A stretch of 64,000 bases of DNA from Nonomuraea spiralis. Lineage in GTDB: Bacteria > Actinomycetota > Actinomycetes > Streptosporangiales > Streptosporangiaceae. The notes beneath the pieces were generated by a model. It was not told the DNA's origin and did no database searches. It was given only the letters and a program-made list of their open reading frames with translations. Positions 33,821-43,078 of this stretch are shown one piece after another (the first letter of the stretch is position 1; each line of letters opens with the position of its first letter). Location of the stretch: contig NZ_BMRC01000005.1 of the NCBI RefSeq assembly GCF_014648435.1, positions 248,001 through 312,000 of the forward strand. The letters are read 5' to 3'. The position numbers were made by a program, and so were the translations under genes.

Positions 33821-35727
33821 TCCGGATGAAACTGGCCGTCCTGCGGCATTCCATGACCGGGCGGCGCGCTTTCCAGATGCTCACCGGAGCGCTGGCCGGG
33901 CTGGTCCTCGCGGGGGGCCTGATCGCACTGGTGGGCCGCGACCACGCGGTCGCGTCGCTGCCGTTCGACCTGCTGGGTGTGGGGTTCGCCCTGTGGGCGG
34001 CGGGATGGCTGCTGGGCCCGGCGCTGTTCGGCGGCGGTGACGAGACGCTGCGTCCCGAACACTTCTCGCTGCTGTCGTGCACGCCGCGCCGTCTGGCGGC
34101 CGGGCTGGCGGGGGCCGCGTTCGTCGGCGTCGCGCCCCTGGTCACCCTCGTGGCCTTCGCCGCGCTCGTGGTGGCGGCCGTCAGGACCGGGCTCGGCGCG
34201 GCGGCCACGGCGGTCGGCGCGCTCGCCGTCGTGCTCCAGCTCATGGTGTGCGTACTGGCCTCCCGGCTGGTCACCGCGGCGCTCGGCCAGGTCATGCGGT
34301 CCAAGGCGGGCGCGGCGCTGGCCGCCCTCGTCAGCGCCGTCGTCCTGGCCGGTCTGCATTCGACCTGGGTGCTCTCACCCCTGGCGCAGAGTGTCCTGCG
34401 CACCGGGTTCTCCGGCTCCTTCTCCGCCTGGGGGGCCGCGCTGCCCTCAGGCTGGGGCGTGGTGGCGGTGCGCGCGGCCGGTGAGGGGCGGTGGCCGGTG
34501 GTGGCCGCCGCCCTCGCGGGGCTGGCCGTCCTCGCGCTGGCCTGCTGGTACGGCTGGGCGGCCCTGCTCAAGCGGCGGCTGACCACCAGGCGCCCGAACG
34601 GCCGCCCGGCCCGGGTGACCACCGGCGGCTGGGCGAAGGGCCCGACCACGGCGGTCGCCGCCCGCGAGCTGCGCACCTGGTCCCGGGACCTGCCGCGATT
34701 CCACTACCTGGTCTTCGCCCTGTGTTACGCCCTGGCGTTCTGCCTGCTGCCGCTGGCCGTAGGCGCGCCGGTCTTCCTCCCTTGGACCGGAACGGTCTTC
34801 GCCCTGTGGGCCGCGGCCATCGCCGCCAACCTCTACGGCGAGGACGGCACCGAGCTGTGGGGCAAGATGATGATCCCCGGCGCCGAGCGCCACGACGTAC
34901 GCGGCCGTCAGCTCGCCTGGCTGCTGGTCGCCGCGCCGCCGACGATCGTCCTGACCGTCGCCATGGTCGTCCTGAGCGGCCGGTACGACCTGTGGCCCTG
35001 GCTGGCGGCGCTCGTGCCCGCGCTGCTGGGCGGCGGCGCGGGGGTGACCGTGCTGGTGTCGGTGTTGCGGCCGTCGCCTCTGCCCGACCCGCACCGCAGA
35101 GGCGGCAACCTGCTGGAGAACGGCATCGACTTCGCCCAGGTGCTGCTGGTGCTGATCCTCACGGCGGCGACCGCCGTCCCCGCGTACGCCGCGGTCCGGC
35201 TGGGGCCGGTCTGGGCGGGCCCGGTCGTGGGCCTGACCGGTGGCGTCGTACTGGCCTGGGCGCTGGGGCGGGTCGCCGCGACCAGGCTGAGGTCGAACGC
35301 GCCCGAGTTGCTCCTGCACCTGCGCACCGGCGTCTCACCGGGACGGAGGCGGCCGGCCCCCGCCCTGGACCTGGAGCGGCTGTCCCGGTCCAAGCCCTCC
35401 CTGGGCCTGGACCGGCTCGGCCTCGACCTGGCTCCGGCGGGCCGGCGCGCCTACGTCGTCGCGAGCCTGACCCTGTGCTGGGTGCCCCTGGTGGCCCAGG
35501 GCGTCGTGCCCGCGCTCATGCTGACCACCGGCGAGATCACCCGATCGTGGTTCCTGGCCCTGTACCTGCCGCCTCCGCTCCGATGGCCGACCATCATCGC
35601 CATGATCACCCTCGGGTCCGTCCTGCTGGTCACCGGACTGAGCATCGGCCTCTACTACCTGGCCAGGTCACGGCGACGACAGCCACTCGTGGACGACCGC
35701 GCCGGCCACACTCCTTCTGTTCCGTGA
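33805..35727 (+). CDS. ABC exporter membrane protein (640 aa)
   Basis: The protein has about a dozen hydrophobic segments in two halves, separated by an Arg-rich region (LLKRRLTTRRPNGRPARV). It is the likely partner of the ATPase encoded just upstream, with which it overlaps. Its start is placed at GTG 33805; a Met seven codons later (33826) is an alternative. Its 3' end overlaps the convergent esterase gene by 60 bp. The transported substrate is not known; TetR control suggests a drug or metabolite. Confidence 0.82.
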   Translation: MVVVLIRMKLAVLRHSMTGRRAFQMLTGALAGLVLAGGLIALVGRDHAVASLPFDLLGVGFALWAAGWLLGPALFGGGDETLRPEHFSLLSCTPRRLAAGLAGAAFVGVAPLVTLVAFAALVVAAVRTGLGAAATAVGALAVVLQLMVCVLASRLVTAALGQVMRSKAGAALAALVSAVVLAGLHSTWVLSPLAQSVLRTGFSGSFSAWGAALPSGWGVVAVRAAGEGRWPVVAAALAGLAVLALACWYGWAALLKRRLTTRRPNGRPARVTTGGWAKGPTTAVAARELRTWSRDLPRFHYLVFALCYALAFCLLPLAVGAPVFLPWTGTVFALWAAAIAANLYGEDGTELWGKMMIPGAERHDVRGRQLAWLLVAAPPTIVLTVAMVVLSGRYDLWPWLAALVPALLGGGAGVTVLVSVLRPSPLPDPHRRGGNLLENGIDFAQVLLVLILTAATAVPAYAAVRLGPVWAGPVVGLTGGVVLAWALGRVAATRLRSNAPELLLHLRTGVSPGRRRPAPALDLERLSRSKPSLGLDRLGLDLAPAGRRAYVVASLTLCWVPLVAQGVVPALMLTTGEITRSWFLALYLPPPLRWPTIIAMITLGSVLLVTGLSIGLYYLARSRRRQPLVDDRAGHTPSVP

Positions 35728-36870
35728 CCTCACCCGGGCGGTGAAGGCCTCGATGGCGTCGACGAGTGCCTCGAAGCGGACCGAGTGGTACAGGTCGAAG
35801 GCGTGGTTGCCGCCGCGCAGCTCGGCGTAGACGACGGGGGAGGCCGACGTACGGCGGAGCTGGTCGGCGAAGTGCCGGGCCTCGGCCACGGGCACCAGCG
35901 GGTCCAGATCGCCGTGGGCCACGAGGAACGGCGGTGCGTCCGCGGTGATGTGGGCCAGCGGCGAGGACTCGGGGCCTTGGCCGAAGTAGGTGCCGTACCA
36001 GCCGTTCAGGTAGATGACGCCGGTCACGGAGGTGTCGGCGTGCTCGAAGCCCGGCTGGTAGGCGGGGTCGTTGGGGGTGAGCCCGGCCAGGGCCGCCATG
36101 TGCCCGCCCGCCGAGCTGCCCGCGACGAACAGCGTCGAGGCGTCGGCGCCGTACTCGTGGGCGTGCTCGCGGACCCAGGCGATGATCTTCTTGAGGTCGA
36201 TCAGGTGGTCCGGGTGCTGGGCCTGCGGGCGTAGCCGGTAGTTGGCGCTGACGCAGACCCAGCCCTGGCCGGCGAGCCGGTAGAGCAACGGCAGCGACTG
36301 GCTGTTCTTGTGGCCGCCGGAGTAGCCACCGCCGTGCAGGTGGATCATGACGGGCCCGCCGGACGGGCGCGAGCGGTGGTGGTAGAGGTCGAGCAGGTTG
36401 CGGCGGCCCGCCTCGCCGTACGACAGATTGGCCACCCGGCGGACGTCCATGCGGCGCTTGAGGATGGGCAGGAACAGAATGCGGGCCCACGGCGGACGAC
36501 GGCGCAGTCCGGCGGCGAGGTCGGCGTCGATGGCGGCGCGCCAGCCCGCGCCCAGGCCGGCGTCCATCGCGCGCCAGATCCTGGCCCGTTCTCCCAGGCC
36601 GCGGTAGGCGATGACCGTGAGCCCGATCGTGGTCAGGGCGGCCAGGGCGACGACCGCCCAGCCGCCCGCCGAGTGGATGTCACCCTCGGCGAACGCCAGC
36701 GCCGTCGGGGCCAGCAGCAGCCAGATGAACGCCGCGAACGGCAACTCGTTGGCGGCCAGCCCGAAGAAGTAGCTCACCCGGCCGAGCGGGCGCGAGTACG
36801 AGATCGGCCGCAGCGCGAACAGCGTGCCGACCGCGGCGAGCGCCACAGTGAACAAATACCCGAAGGGCAC
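35668..36870 (-). CDS. Membrane-anchored alpha/beta hydrolase (HSL-like esterase)
   Basis: The 400-residue protein has three to four N-terminal membrane helices (about 1-100), then an esterase domain with the oxyanion motif HGGGYSGG, nucleophile block GSSAGGH, Asp in HGDLDPLVP and His in GGNHAFD. These are the hormone-sensitive-lipase family hallmarks. It faces a LysR gene across about 100 bp, so LysR may control it. Confidence 0.87.
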   Translation of the reverse strand: MPFGYLFTVALAAVGTLFALRPISYSRPLGRVSYFFGLAANELPFAAFIWLLLAPTALAFAEGDIHSAGGWAVVALAALTTIGLTVIAYRGLGERARIWRAMDAGLGAGWRAAIDADLAAGLRRRPPWARILFLPILKRRMDVRRVANLSYGEAGRRNLLDLYHHRSRPSGGPVMIHLHGGGYSGGHKNSQSLPLLYRLAGQGWVCVSANYRLRPQAQHPDHLIDLKKIIAWVREHAHEYGADASTLFVAGSSAGGHMAALAGLTPNDPAYQPGFEHADTSVTGVIYLNGWYGTYFGQGPESSPLAHITADAPPFLVAHGDLDPLVPVAEARHFADQLRRTSASPVVYAELRGGNHAFDLYHSVRFEALVDAIEAFTARVRSRNRRSVAGAVVHEWLSSP

Positions 36871-36918
36871 GGAACCTCCATAGATCGCATCATTGCGGTT
36901 GATCGTAGGAAGGGCCGC

Positions 36919-36950
36919 TATATGCTGTCCAAGACCAGTTTTTCCATATA
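36919..36950. promoter_or_regulatory. AT-rich divergent control region with inverted TATATG/CATATA
   Basis: TATATG (36919-36924) and CATATA (36945-36950) form an inverted repeat in an otherwise AT-rich gap between the esterase and LysR genes, the place where a LysR protein would bind. Confidence 0.35.
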
Positions 36951-36971
36951 TTCATGGCTGTAGAGGCATAA

Positions 36972-37856
36972 ATGGATCTGCTGTCACTGCGGTACTTCCA
37001 GGTCGTGGCGCGTCACGAGCACATCAGCAGGGCGGCCGACGAGCTCCGCATCGCCCAGCCCTCGCTCAGCCGGACCATCGCCCGCCTGGAGGCCGACCTG
37101 GGCGTGCCGCTGTTCGACCGGCAGGGCAGGCGGATCCGCCTCAACCGGTTCGGGGCCGCGTTCCTGCGCCGGGTGGACAGGGCCCTGGCCGAGCTGGACG
37201 ACGCCAGGCGCGAACTCACCGACGCCGCCGGCCTCACCCACGGCAGCGTCTCGCTCGCCTCGGAGACGCTGCTCACGGTCACCGAGCCGGTCAAGAGCTT
37301 CATCGCCGACCACCCGGGCGTCGCCGTACGGCTGTTCCAGGCGACCCCGGAGGTCATGACCAAGCGGCTGAACGAGGGGCAGGTCGACTTCTGCCTGGCC
37401 TCTGAGGAGCTGGAGGGGCCGGGACTGGTCCACACCGAGTTGGTCCGTGAGGAGGTCCTGCTCGGCGTGCCGCTCGGGCACCGGCTCGCCGGCCGGGAAG
37501 AGGTGACCATGGCCGACCTCGCGGGCGAACCCGTCGTCACCACCCGGCCGGGGATCTGGCAGCGCACGCTTGCCGAACGGCTGTTCGCCGAGGCCGGGCT
37601 GGAACTGGTGGTCGCCTGCGAGATCGACGAGGCGTCGACGGGCATCGAGATGGTCAGCGCCGGGCTGGGGGTGGGGTTCGGGCCCGCGTGGTACCTCCGT
37701 TCGCCGCTGGCGGCGCGGACGCCGTTCTCTGCCGTACGGCTGGCCGTTCCCGGCGCTGAGCGGGTGCTGCGGCTGTACTGGCGGGAGGGGGCGTACGTGT
37801 CCGAGGCGGCCCGCCGGTTCCGCGACCGTCTGACCGCCGCGCTGACGGTTGCCTAG
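36972..37856 (+). CDS. LysR-family regulator
   Basis: The 294-residue protein has a winged helix at about 1-60 (HISRAADELRIAQPSLSRTI) and a PBP2-type effector domain with conserved motifs (LLTVTEPVKSFIADHPGVAV split at TVTEPVK). It is divergent from the esterase. The ligand is unknown. Confidence 0.92.
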   Translation: MDLLSLRYFQVVARHEHISRAADELRIAQPSLSRTIARLEADLGVPLFDRQGRRIRLNRFGAAFLRRVDRALAELDDARRELTDAAGLTHGSVSLASETLLTVTEPVKSFIADHPGVAVRLFQATPEVMTKRLNEGQVDFCLASEELEGPGLVHTELVREEVLLGVPLGHRLAGREEVTMADLAGEPVVTTRPGIWQRTLAERLFAEAGLELVVACEIDEASTGIEMVSAGLGVGFGPAWYLRSPLAARTPFSAVRLAVPGAERVLRLYWREGAYVSEAARRFRDRLTAALTVA

Positions 37857-37870
37857 CCGCCCCGGACGGG

Positions 37871-39418
37871 TCAGGATCGGCCGGCGACGGCGCCGCGGAC
37901 GCCCCTCCTGTGCCGTACGACCATCGCCGCCCCCAGCGCGAGGGCGGCATATCCGCAGGTCACCGCCAGCCCTGCCCATGGCGGGAGCGGGTGGTAGCCC
38001 CCGATCAGCGACGGGTCGACGTCCACGTGCGCGAACGTGGGGACGCTCTGCGTGATCGCGAACCCGGCGGCCGGGGTGATCGCCAGCAACCACGGCGCCA
38101 CTCCCGCGGTCGCCAGCAGGTACGGCACGACGACCAGCGTGACGGCCAGCCCGGCGGCGAGGATCCGTCCGGCCAGCGCGGCCAGGCCCAGAGCCAGCAC
38201 GGCGGCGGCCGCGCTCAGCGCCGCGTAGCCGACGATCACCCGGAGGCCGGTGCCCAGGGTGATCGGCTGGATCGGGTTCTCATGGGCGCGCAACAACGCC
38301 AGACCGGCGGGCACCACGACCCCCGACGCCACCAGCCCCGCCACGAACGCCACCACCCCGACCAGCACCCCCTTGGCCACCAGCACCCGCGCCGGCCGCG
38401 GCTCGGCGGGAGCGGCCGGGGCAGGGGAGGTTCCGGTTCGGGGGCGTTCGGAGGTCAGGAACGTGGCGGCTGCCACGAGCAGCGGGATCAGCCCCACGGC
38501 GCCGCCGATCAGGGTGAGGTCGGCGCGCAGACCGCCCTCCACCGTGGCCGGCCCGATGTCACCGCCCCCGGTCACCACGAGCTTGTCGCCGGCCTTGACG
38601 ACCCCGCCCGGGTGATGCGGGGTCCTGCCGTCGGACTCCATGGACACGCCGACGTCGTCGTTCCGCCACGGGCCGTTCGCGCCCCGCAGCCCGATCTGGT
38701 CGAAGGTGGCGGTGACCTGGGCGAAGGCTTTCGCCATGTCCCACAACGTGCCCGGCGAGGTGGCGAACAGCCCGATCTCGACCGTCTCCGTCAGCCCGGC
38801 CGGCCTGACCGTGCCGATCTCGGTCCAGGTGCGGCCGTCGTCCGACTCGTAGCCGCTGATGGTGTCGCCCGACCGGGTCAGCCGCAACCACTGCGGGCCG
38901 TTGTGCGGACCGCCGGCCAGGTCATGGGTGTAGTCGTACTGCATCCGCACGCCGTGCGCCCCGGTGAGCATGACGGCGGCGTACGGTGTGCCCGGCTTGA
39001 GGCTCCGCCTGATGAGCAGCCCGGCCTTCGCCCACGGCACCACTCCCTTGGCGACGTTCCGCACCCCGGGTACGGCGTCCGGCAGCCGGATCTGCCCGGT
39101 CATGTCCGACACGCGGGCGGTGATGCCACCGTTCCCGGTGAGCGGCTGGTGCACGAAGTAGTACTTGTCCTTGACCGCCGTACCGTCGGGCCCCAGCAAC
39201 GGCGCGGGACAGGGGCCCTCGCCCTGCCCGGTCACGCACGTGCTGTGGGCGCTCCCGGCGATCAGCAGGCCGAGCGACACGGTGACCAGCACGGACGCCG
39301 CCATGGCGAGCGCCCAGCCGCGCCCGGCGCGGAACCTGGCCCACTCCGCGCGCAGCAGTCGGGGAAAGCCGTCCGGCCCGGCCCCTCGGCCGGATCGGTA
39401 AGCCGTAGATGCACTCAT
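37871..39418 (-). CDS. ABC-2-type permease with LamG-like extracellular insert, no ATPase partner
   Basis: The 515-residue protein has an N-terminal helix after LLRAEWARFRAGRGWALAM (the usual start of ABC-2 permeases), then a large extracytoplasmic insert of about 200 residues with DUF1349-like features (RNDDVGVSMESDG, WLRLTRSGDTISGYESDDG, WTEIGTVRPAG), and then about six membrane helices. An ATPase gene is expected beside such permeases, but none is seen; the divergent gene is a response regulator. It may work with an ATPase coded elsewhere. Confidence 0.78.
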   Translation of the reverse strand: MSASTAYRSGRGAGPDGFPRLLRAEWARFRAGRGWALAMAASVLVTVSLGLLIAGSAHSTCVTGQGEGPCPAPLLGPDGTAVKDKYYFVHQPLTGNGGITARVSDMTGQIRLPDAVPGVRNVAKGVVPWAKAGLLIRRSLKPGTPYAAVMLTGAHGVRMQYDYTHDLAGGPHNGPQWLRLTRSGDTISGYESDDGRTWTEIGTVRPAGLTETVEIGLFATSPGTLWDMAKAFAQVTATFDQIGLRGANGPWRNDDVGVSMESDGRTPHHPGGVVKAGDKLVVTGGGDIGPATVEGGLRADLTLIGGAVGLIPLLVAAATFLTSERPRTGTSPAPAAPAEPRPARVLVAKGVLVGVVAFVAGLVASGVVVPAGLALLRAHENPIQPITLGTGLRVIVGYAALSAAAAVLALGLAALAGRILAAGLAVTLVVVPYLLATAGVAPWLLAITPAAGFAITQSVPTFAHVDVDPSLIGGYHPLPPWAGLAVTCGYAALALGAAMVVRHRRGVRGAVAGRS

Positions 39419-39569
39419 GGCGACGGTTGTACGCGGCGCCCGGTTCCGCCCGGGTGGCGGCGACTGCGACCCGGCTGGAACCGGGAGTCTGCCATCGTTG
39501 AGCAATGGCTTCTCGACCCGGCGGCCCGGCCGCCCGCCCCGCCCGTACGACCACCGGCGGTGGGCGGCG

Positions 39570-40232
39570 GTGAGAGTCCTCGTCGCCGAGGACTTCGAGA
39601 TCCTCGCCCGCTCGGTCGGCACCGGCCTGCGCCGCGAGGGCATGGCCGTCGACGTCGTCCTGGACGGCACCACCGCCCTCGAACGCCTGGCCGTCACCCG
39701 CTACGACGTGGTGATCCTCGACCGCGACCTGCCCGGCGTCCACGGGGACGAGATCTGCCGGCGGCTCGCGTACGGCCGCCACGAGACCCGCGTGCTGATG
39801 CTCACCGCGTCCGGCACGATCGAGGACCGCGTCGACGGGCTCAGCCTCGGCGCCGACGACTACCTGCCCAAGCCCTTCGCGTTCGCCGAACTCGTCGCCC
39901 GCGTCCGTGCCCTGGCCCGCCGCGCCACCCCGCCGCTGCCGCCCACTCTGGCGTACGCGGACCTCACGCTCGATCCGGCCCGCCGGGCAGCGTTCCGGGC
40001 CGGTCGGCGCCTTGAGCTGAGCCCCCGGGAGTTCGCCCTGCTCGAATGCCTGCTCGCGATGCCCGGCGTGGTCGTCTCCGCCGAGGAGCTGCTCGAACGT
40101 GTCTGGGACGAGGCCACCGATCCGTTCAGCAGCGCCGTCAAGCACACCGTGCACCGGTTGCGGGCCAAACTCGGCGACCCGCCCGTGATCGAGACCGTCC
40201 GCGAAGGCGGCTACCGCCTCGGAGCGTCATGA
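39570..40232 (+). CDS. OmpR-type response regulator
   Basis: The 220-residue protein has a receiver domain (phospho-acceptor D51 in VVILDRDLPG, Lys in YLPKPF) and a winged-helix effector domain (LSPREFALLECLLAMPG, VKHTVHRLRAKLG). The GTG at 39570 is used because the receiver begins there. It ends in an ATGA overlap with a histidine kinase gene, its obvious partner. Confidence 0.92.
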   Translation: MRVLVAEDFEILARSVGTGLRREGMAVDVVLDGTTALERLAVTRYDVVILDRDLPGVHGDEICRRLAYGRHETRVLMLTASGTIEDRVDGLSLGADDYLPKPFAFAELVARVRALARRATPPLPPTLAYADLTLDPARRAAFRAGRRLELSPREFALLECLLAMPGVVVSAEELLERVWDEATDPFSSAVKHTVHRLRAKLGDPPVIETVREGGYRLGAS

Positions 40233-41350
40233 CCGCCCGGCCGTCGTCCGGCAGGTCCCTGCGGAAGCGGCTCGCGCTGGCGTACGCGGCGGCCGTCTAC
40301 GCCGCCGGGGTGTTCGTGCTGGTCCTCGTCGACGTCCCGCTGGCCTCCGTACGGGTCTCCGCGCCCGTGGGCGGCCCCTCGCCGGGCGCGGTCAGCGAGA
40401 ACGGGCCCGGCGTCGGGGTGCCCCAGCTTCTCCTGGGATCGGCGGTCGCGCTGGTCGTGCTGGTGCCCGTCGCGCTGGCCCTCGGCTGGTACGTCGCCGG
40501 CCGCTTCCTGCGCCCGCTGCGCGCCATCACCGCCACTGCCAAGGTCATCTCCACCGGCGACCTCCACCGGCGCCTCGACCTCGGCGAGCCCACGGACGAG
40601 CTGACCGAGCTCGGCCACACCCTCGACGACCTGTTCGCCCGCCTGCAGGCGTCCTTCGACGCCCAGCGCCACTTCGTCGCCAACGTCTCCCACGAGCTGC
40701 GCACCCCGCTGGCCGGCCTGCGTACGCTGCTCGAAGTCGCCCTCGCCGACCCCGGCGCGGACGCCGCCACGCTGCGCTCGGCCTGCCAGGAGGCCTTGGC
40801 TCTCGGCGGACACCAGGAACGGCTCGTCGAAGCCCTGCTCGCCCTGGCCACCAGCGAGCGCGGCCTCACCCGCCGCGACCGCCTCGACCTCGCCCACGTC
40901 GCCGGAGACGTGCTGGCCACGCGCCGCGACCAGGCCAAGGAGGCAGGGGTCGAGCTCGCCGCGGACCTGTCGCCCGCGACCATCGCGGGCGACCCGGGGC
41001 TGGTCGAAAGCCTCGTCGCCAACCTCGTCGACAACGCCGTCCGCCACAACCACGCGGACGGGCACGTACGGGTCACCACCCGGGGCACCGGCGCGCACGC
41101 GGTCCTCACGGTCGCCAACAGCGGGCCCGTCATCCCGGGCGACCAGATCGGGCGCCTGTTCCAGCCCTTCCAGAAACTGGCGCCCGATCGCCACGGCCTG
41201 GGCGGCGGCTACGGTCTCGGCCTCGCGATCGTCAACGCCGTCGCGCAGGCCCACCACGCCGCCCTCACCACCGTCGCACCCCCGGAAGGCGGCCTGTCCG
41301 TCACCGTACGGTTCGCCGAACACGCCGCCCGCCGATCGTCAGCTCCTTGA
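40229..41350 (+). CDS. Membrane sensor histidine kinase
   Basis: The 373-residue kinase has two membrane helices (about 15-36 and 68-89) with a short extracytoplasmic loop, a HAMP region, the H-box ANVSHELRTPLAG with H155, N-box NLVDNAVRHN and G-box GGGYGLGLAI. It overlaps the response regulator gene. The small sensor loop suggests that it senses membrane or protein partners. The neighbouring permease is a possible target. Confidence 0.92.
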   Translation: MTARPSSGRSLRKRLALAYAAAVYAAGVFVLVLVDVPLASVRVSAPVGGPSPGAVSENGPGVGVPQLLLGSAVALVVLVPVALALGWYVAGRFLRPLRAITATAKVISTGDLHRRLDLGEPTDELTELGHTLDDLFARLQASFDAQRHFVANVSHELRTPLAGLRTLLEVALADPGADAATLRSACQEALALGGHQERLVEALLALATSERGLTRRDRLDLAHVAGDVLATRRDQAKEAGVELAADLSPATIAGDPGLVESLVANLVDNAVRHNHADGHVRVTTRGTGAHAVLTVANSGPVIPGDQIGRLFQPFQKLAPDRHGLGGGYGLGLAIVNAVAQAHHAALTTVAPPEGGLSVTVRFAEHAARRSSAP

Positions 41351-41374
41351 TCACCGCGGGGGACCCGAGAAGGG

Positions 41375-42403
41375 TCAGTCCTTGATGACCGCGTCCCGGG
41401 GGCCGCCGTAGACGGGGTTCTTGTCCAGCCGATCCTCCGTCACCAGCAGCCGGATCACCCCCTTGGCGTTCTCCTCCGCCTCCCAGACGACCCAGCTGTC
41501 ACCGACGGGCTCCTTCTGCGTCCGGTCGATGCCGTACCCTCCGGGGTTGCCGGGCGGGACGGAGATGATGGCGAAGATCACCTTCTTGCCGCGCCGCTTC
41601 AGCTCGGGCAGCACCTCGCCGACGGTCTTCTCGTCCACCCGCAGCCCCTCCAGCGAGCGGCCCTTGTCGGTCGCGGCACGGAACTCCGGCTCGATCTGCC
41701 TCGGCGTGGGCGCGGGCACCGGCTCGCAGGGCGCCACCGGCCCCTCGTACAGGATCGTGCTGGTCCCGCCGCCCTTGCCGCTGATGGTCCAGACGAACGT
41801 CTGATCCGGGCCGAACAGCTTGCTGTTGATACGCATCTGCCAGCCCTCGGACTCGCCGGGGATGTTCTCCGGCAGGCTGTAGAGGCCGCGGGGGATGTTC
41901 TCCACGGGCGTGCCGCGCGGCTCCCGGCACGTCATGCCCTTGGCCACGTGGTCCACCCGCGCGGGGACTCCCAGCTCCTTCAGCCGCCTCTCCAGCCCGG
42001 CGGCGTCGTCGAAGTCGCGGATCTGGATCGTCACCATCCCGTCGTCCAGGTTGACGGCGTACGAGCTGGGCACGCCGTCCTTCAGCACGATCGGGGCCAC
42101 CACCACGCCCGCGGCGAGCGCGGCCGAGGCGGCCAGGCCGATCAGCACCCGCCTCGGCCGGAACCGCCGGCCCCCGGACGCCATGCCCCGGTCCAGCGCC
42201 GTGCCCGGCTCCTCGGCGGTGATCGAGGCCAGCAGCGCCCGCGCCCCCGCGCCGGACGGCTCGCCTCCCTGCTCCCCGGGGGCGACCCGGGCCAGCGGCC
42301 TGATCGCCTCGATCTCGTCTACGTTCCTCACCGGACTCCTCACCGGACCTTCAGTGGCGTTCTTCGGGGCGTTCTTCGGGGTGTTCTCGGGGGTGTCGCT
42401 CAC
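41375..42403 (-). CDS. CU044-type membrane-anchored protein linked to ECF sigma factor
   Basis: The 342-residue protein has a cytoplasmic N-terminal part (about 1-90, charged, with DEIEAIRPLARVAPGEQG), one membrane helix (about 88-108, VLIGLAASAALAAGVVVAPIV), then an extracytoplasmic domain with two cysteines (GMTCREP and VAPCEP). It overlaps the sigma factor gene by ATGA. This matches the CU044_5270-type proteins coded after ECF sigma factors in actinomycetes, which may serve as anti-sigma or envelope-sensing partners. Confidence 0.78.
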   Translation of the reverse strand: MSDTPENTPKNAPKNATEGPVRSPVRNVDEIEAIRPLARVAPGEQGGEPSGAGARALLASITAEEPGTALDRGMASGGRRFRPRRVLIGLAASAALAAGVVVAPIVLKDGVPSSYAVNLDDGMVTIQIRDFDDAAGLERRLKELGVPARVDHVAKGMTCREPRGTPVENIPRGLYSLPENIPGESEGWQMRINSKLFGPDQTFVWTISGKGGGTSTILYEGPVAPCEPVPAPTPRQIEPEFRAATDKGRSLEGLRVDEKTVGEVLPELKRRGKKVIFAIISVPPGNPGGYGIDRTQKEPVGDSWVVWEAEENAKGVIRLLVTEDRLDKNPVYGGPRDAVIKD

Positions 42404-42960
42404 AGGGCCTCTCGCAGCGGTCGTTCGGCCGGGACCAGCCGGCTCTCCGCGGTGATGTCCACGCCCGCCGCGGCCAGCGCGCGCGACAGGCGTTTGCGGG
42501 CCCGGTGCAGCCTGATGCGTACGGCGTTGCGGGACAACCCCAGCGCCCTGGCGATCTCCTCGCGCTCCAGCCCCTCCCAGGCGACCAGGGACAACAACTC
42601 CCGGTCGTCGTCGGGCAGGCCCCTGAACGCGCGGCCGATCGCGTCCAGCTCGACCTGGGTGTCGGGGGAGTGGCCGTACAGGTCGGCCAGTTCGGCGTCG
42701 AGTTCGGCCGTGCGCACCCGGCGGCGGTTGTCGCCCCGGAAATGGTTGGCCAGGACCTTGCGCGCCACGCCGTACAACCAGAGCGTGGCCTCCTCGCCCT
42801 CCGGCAGCTCGTCCACCCGGCGCCAGGCGACGGTGAACGTCTCCGCCACCACGTCGGCGGCGTCCTGCGGGGAGTCGCAGCGGCGCGCCGCGTAGGCCGT
42901 GATCTGGCCGTAGGTCCGGTTGTAGGCGGCCTCGAACCTGGCCCGCCGCTCGTCATCCAC
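42400..42960 (-). CDS. ECF-type RNA polymerase sigma factor
   Basis: The 186-residue protein has sigma region 2 (FEAAYNRTYGQITAYAARRC, VVAETFTVAWRRVDELP) and region 4 (LVAWEGLEREEIARALGLSRN, RIRLHRARKRL). The following gene codes its membrane-anchored partner in an ATGA overlap. Its target promoters are not known. Confidence 0.92.
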   Translation of the reverse strand: MDDERRARFEAAYNRTYGQITAYAARRCDSPQDAADVVAETFTVAWRRVDELPEGEEATLWLYGVARKVLANHFRGDNRRRVRTAELDAELADLYGHSPDTQVELDAIGRAFRGLPDDDRELLSLVAWEGLEREEIARALGLSRNAVRIRLHRARKRLSRALAAAGVDITAESRLVPAERPLREAL

Positions 42961-43078
42961 GGGCGGTTCCCATGGTGGGTCTCCTCATCGAATCAATTAC
43001 TCGGACACCCCTGCCTATGTACGCACCCGGCCCATCATTTCCGACTGTTTGCCACAATGACCGTCCGTCAGTGACCGA

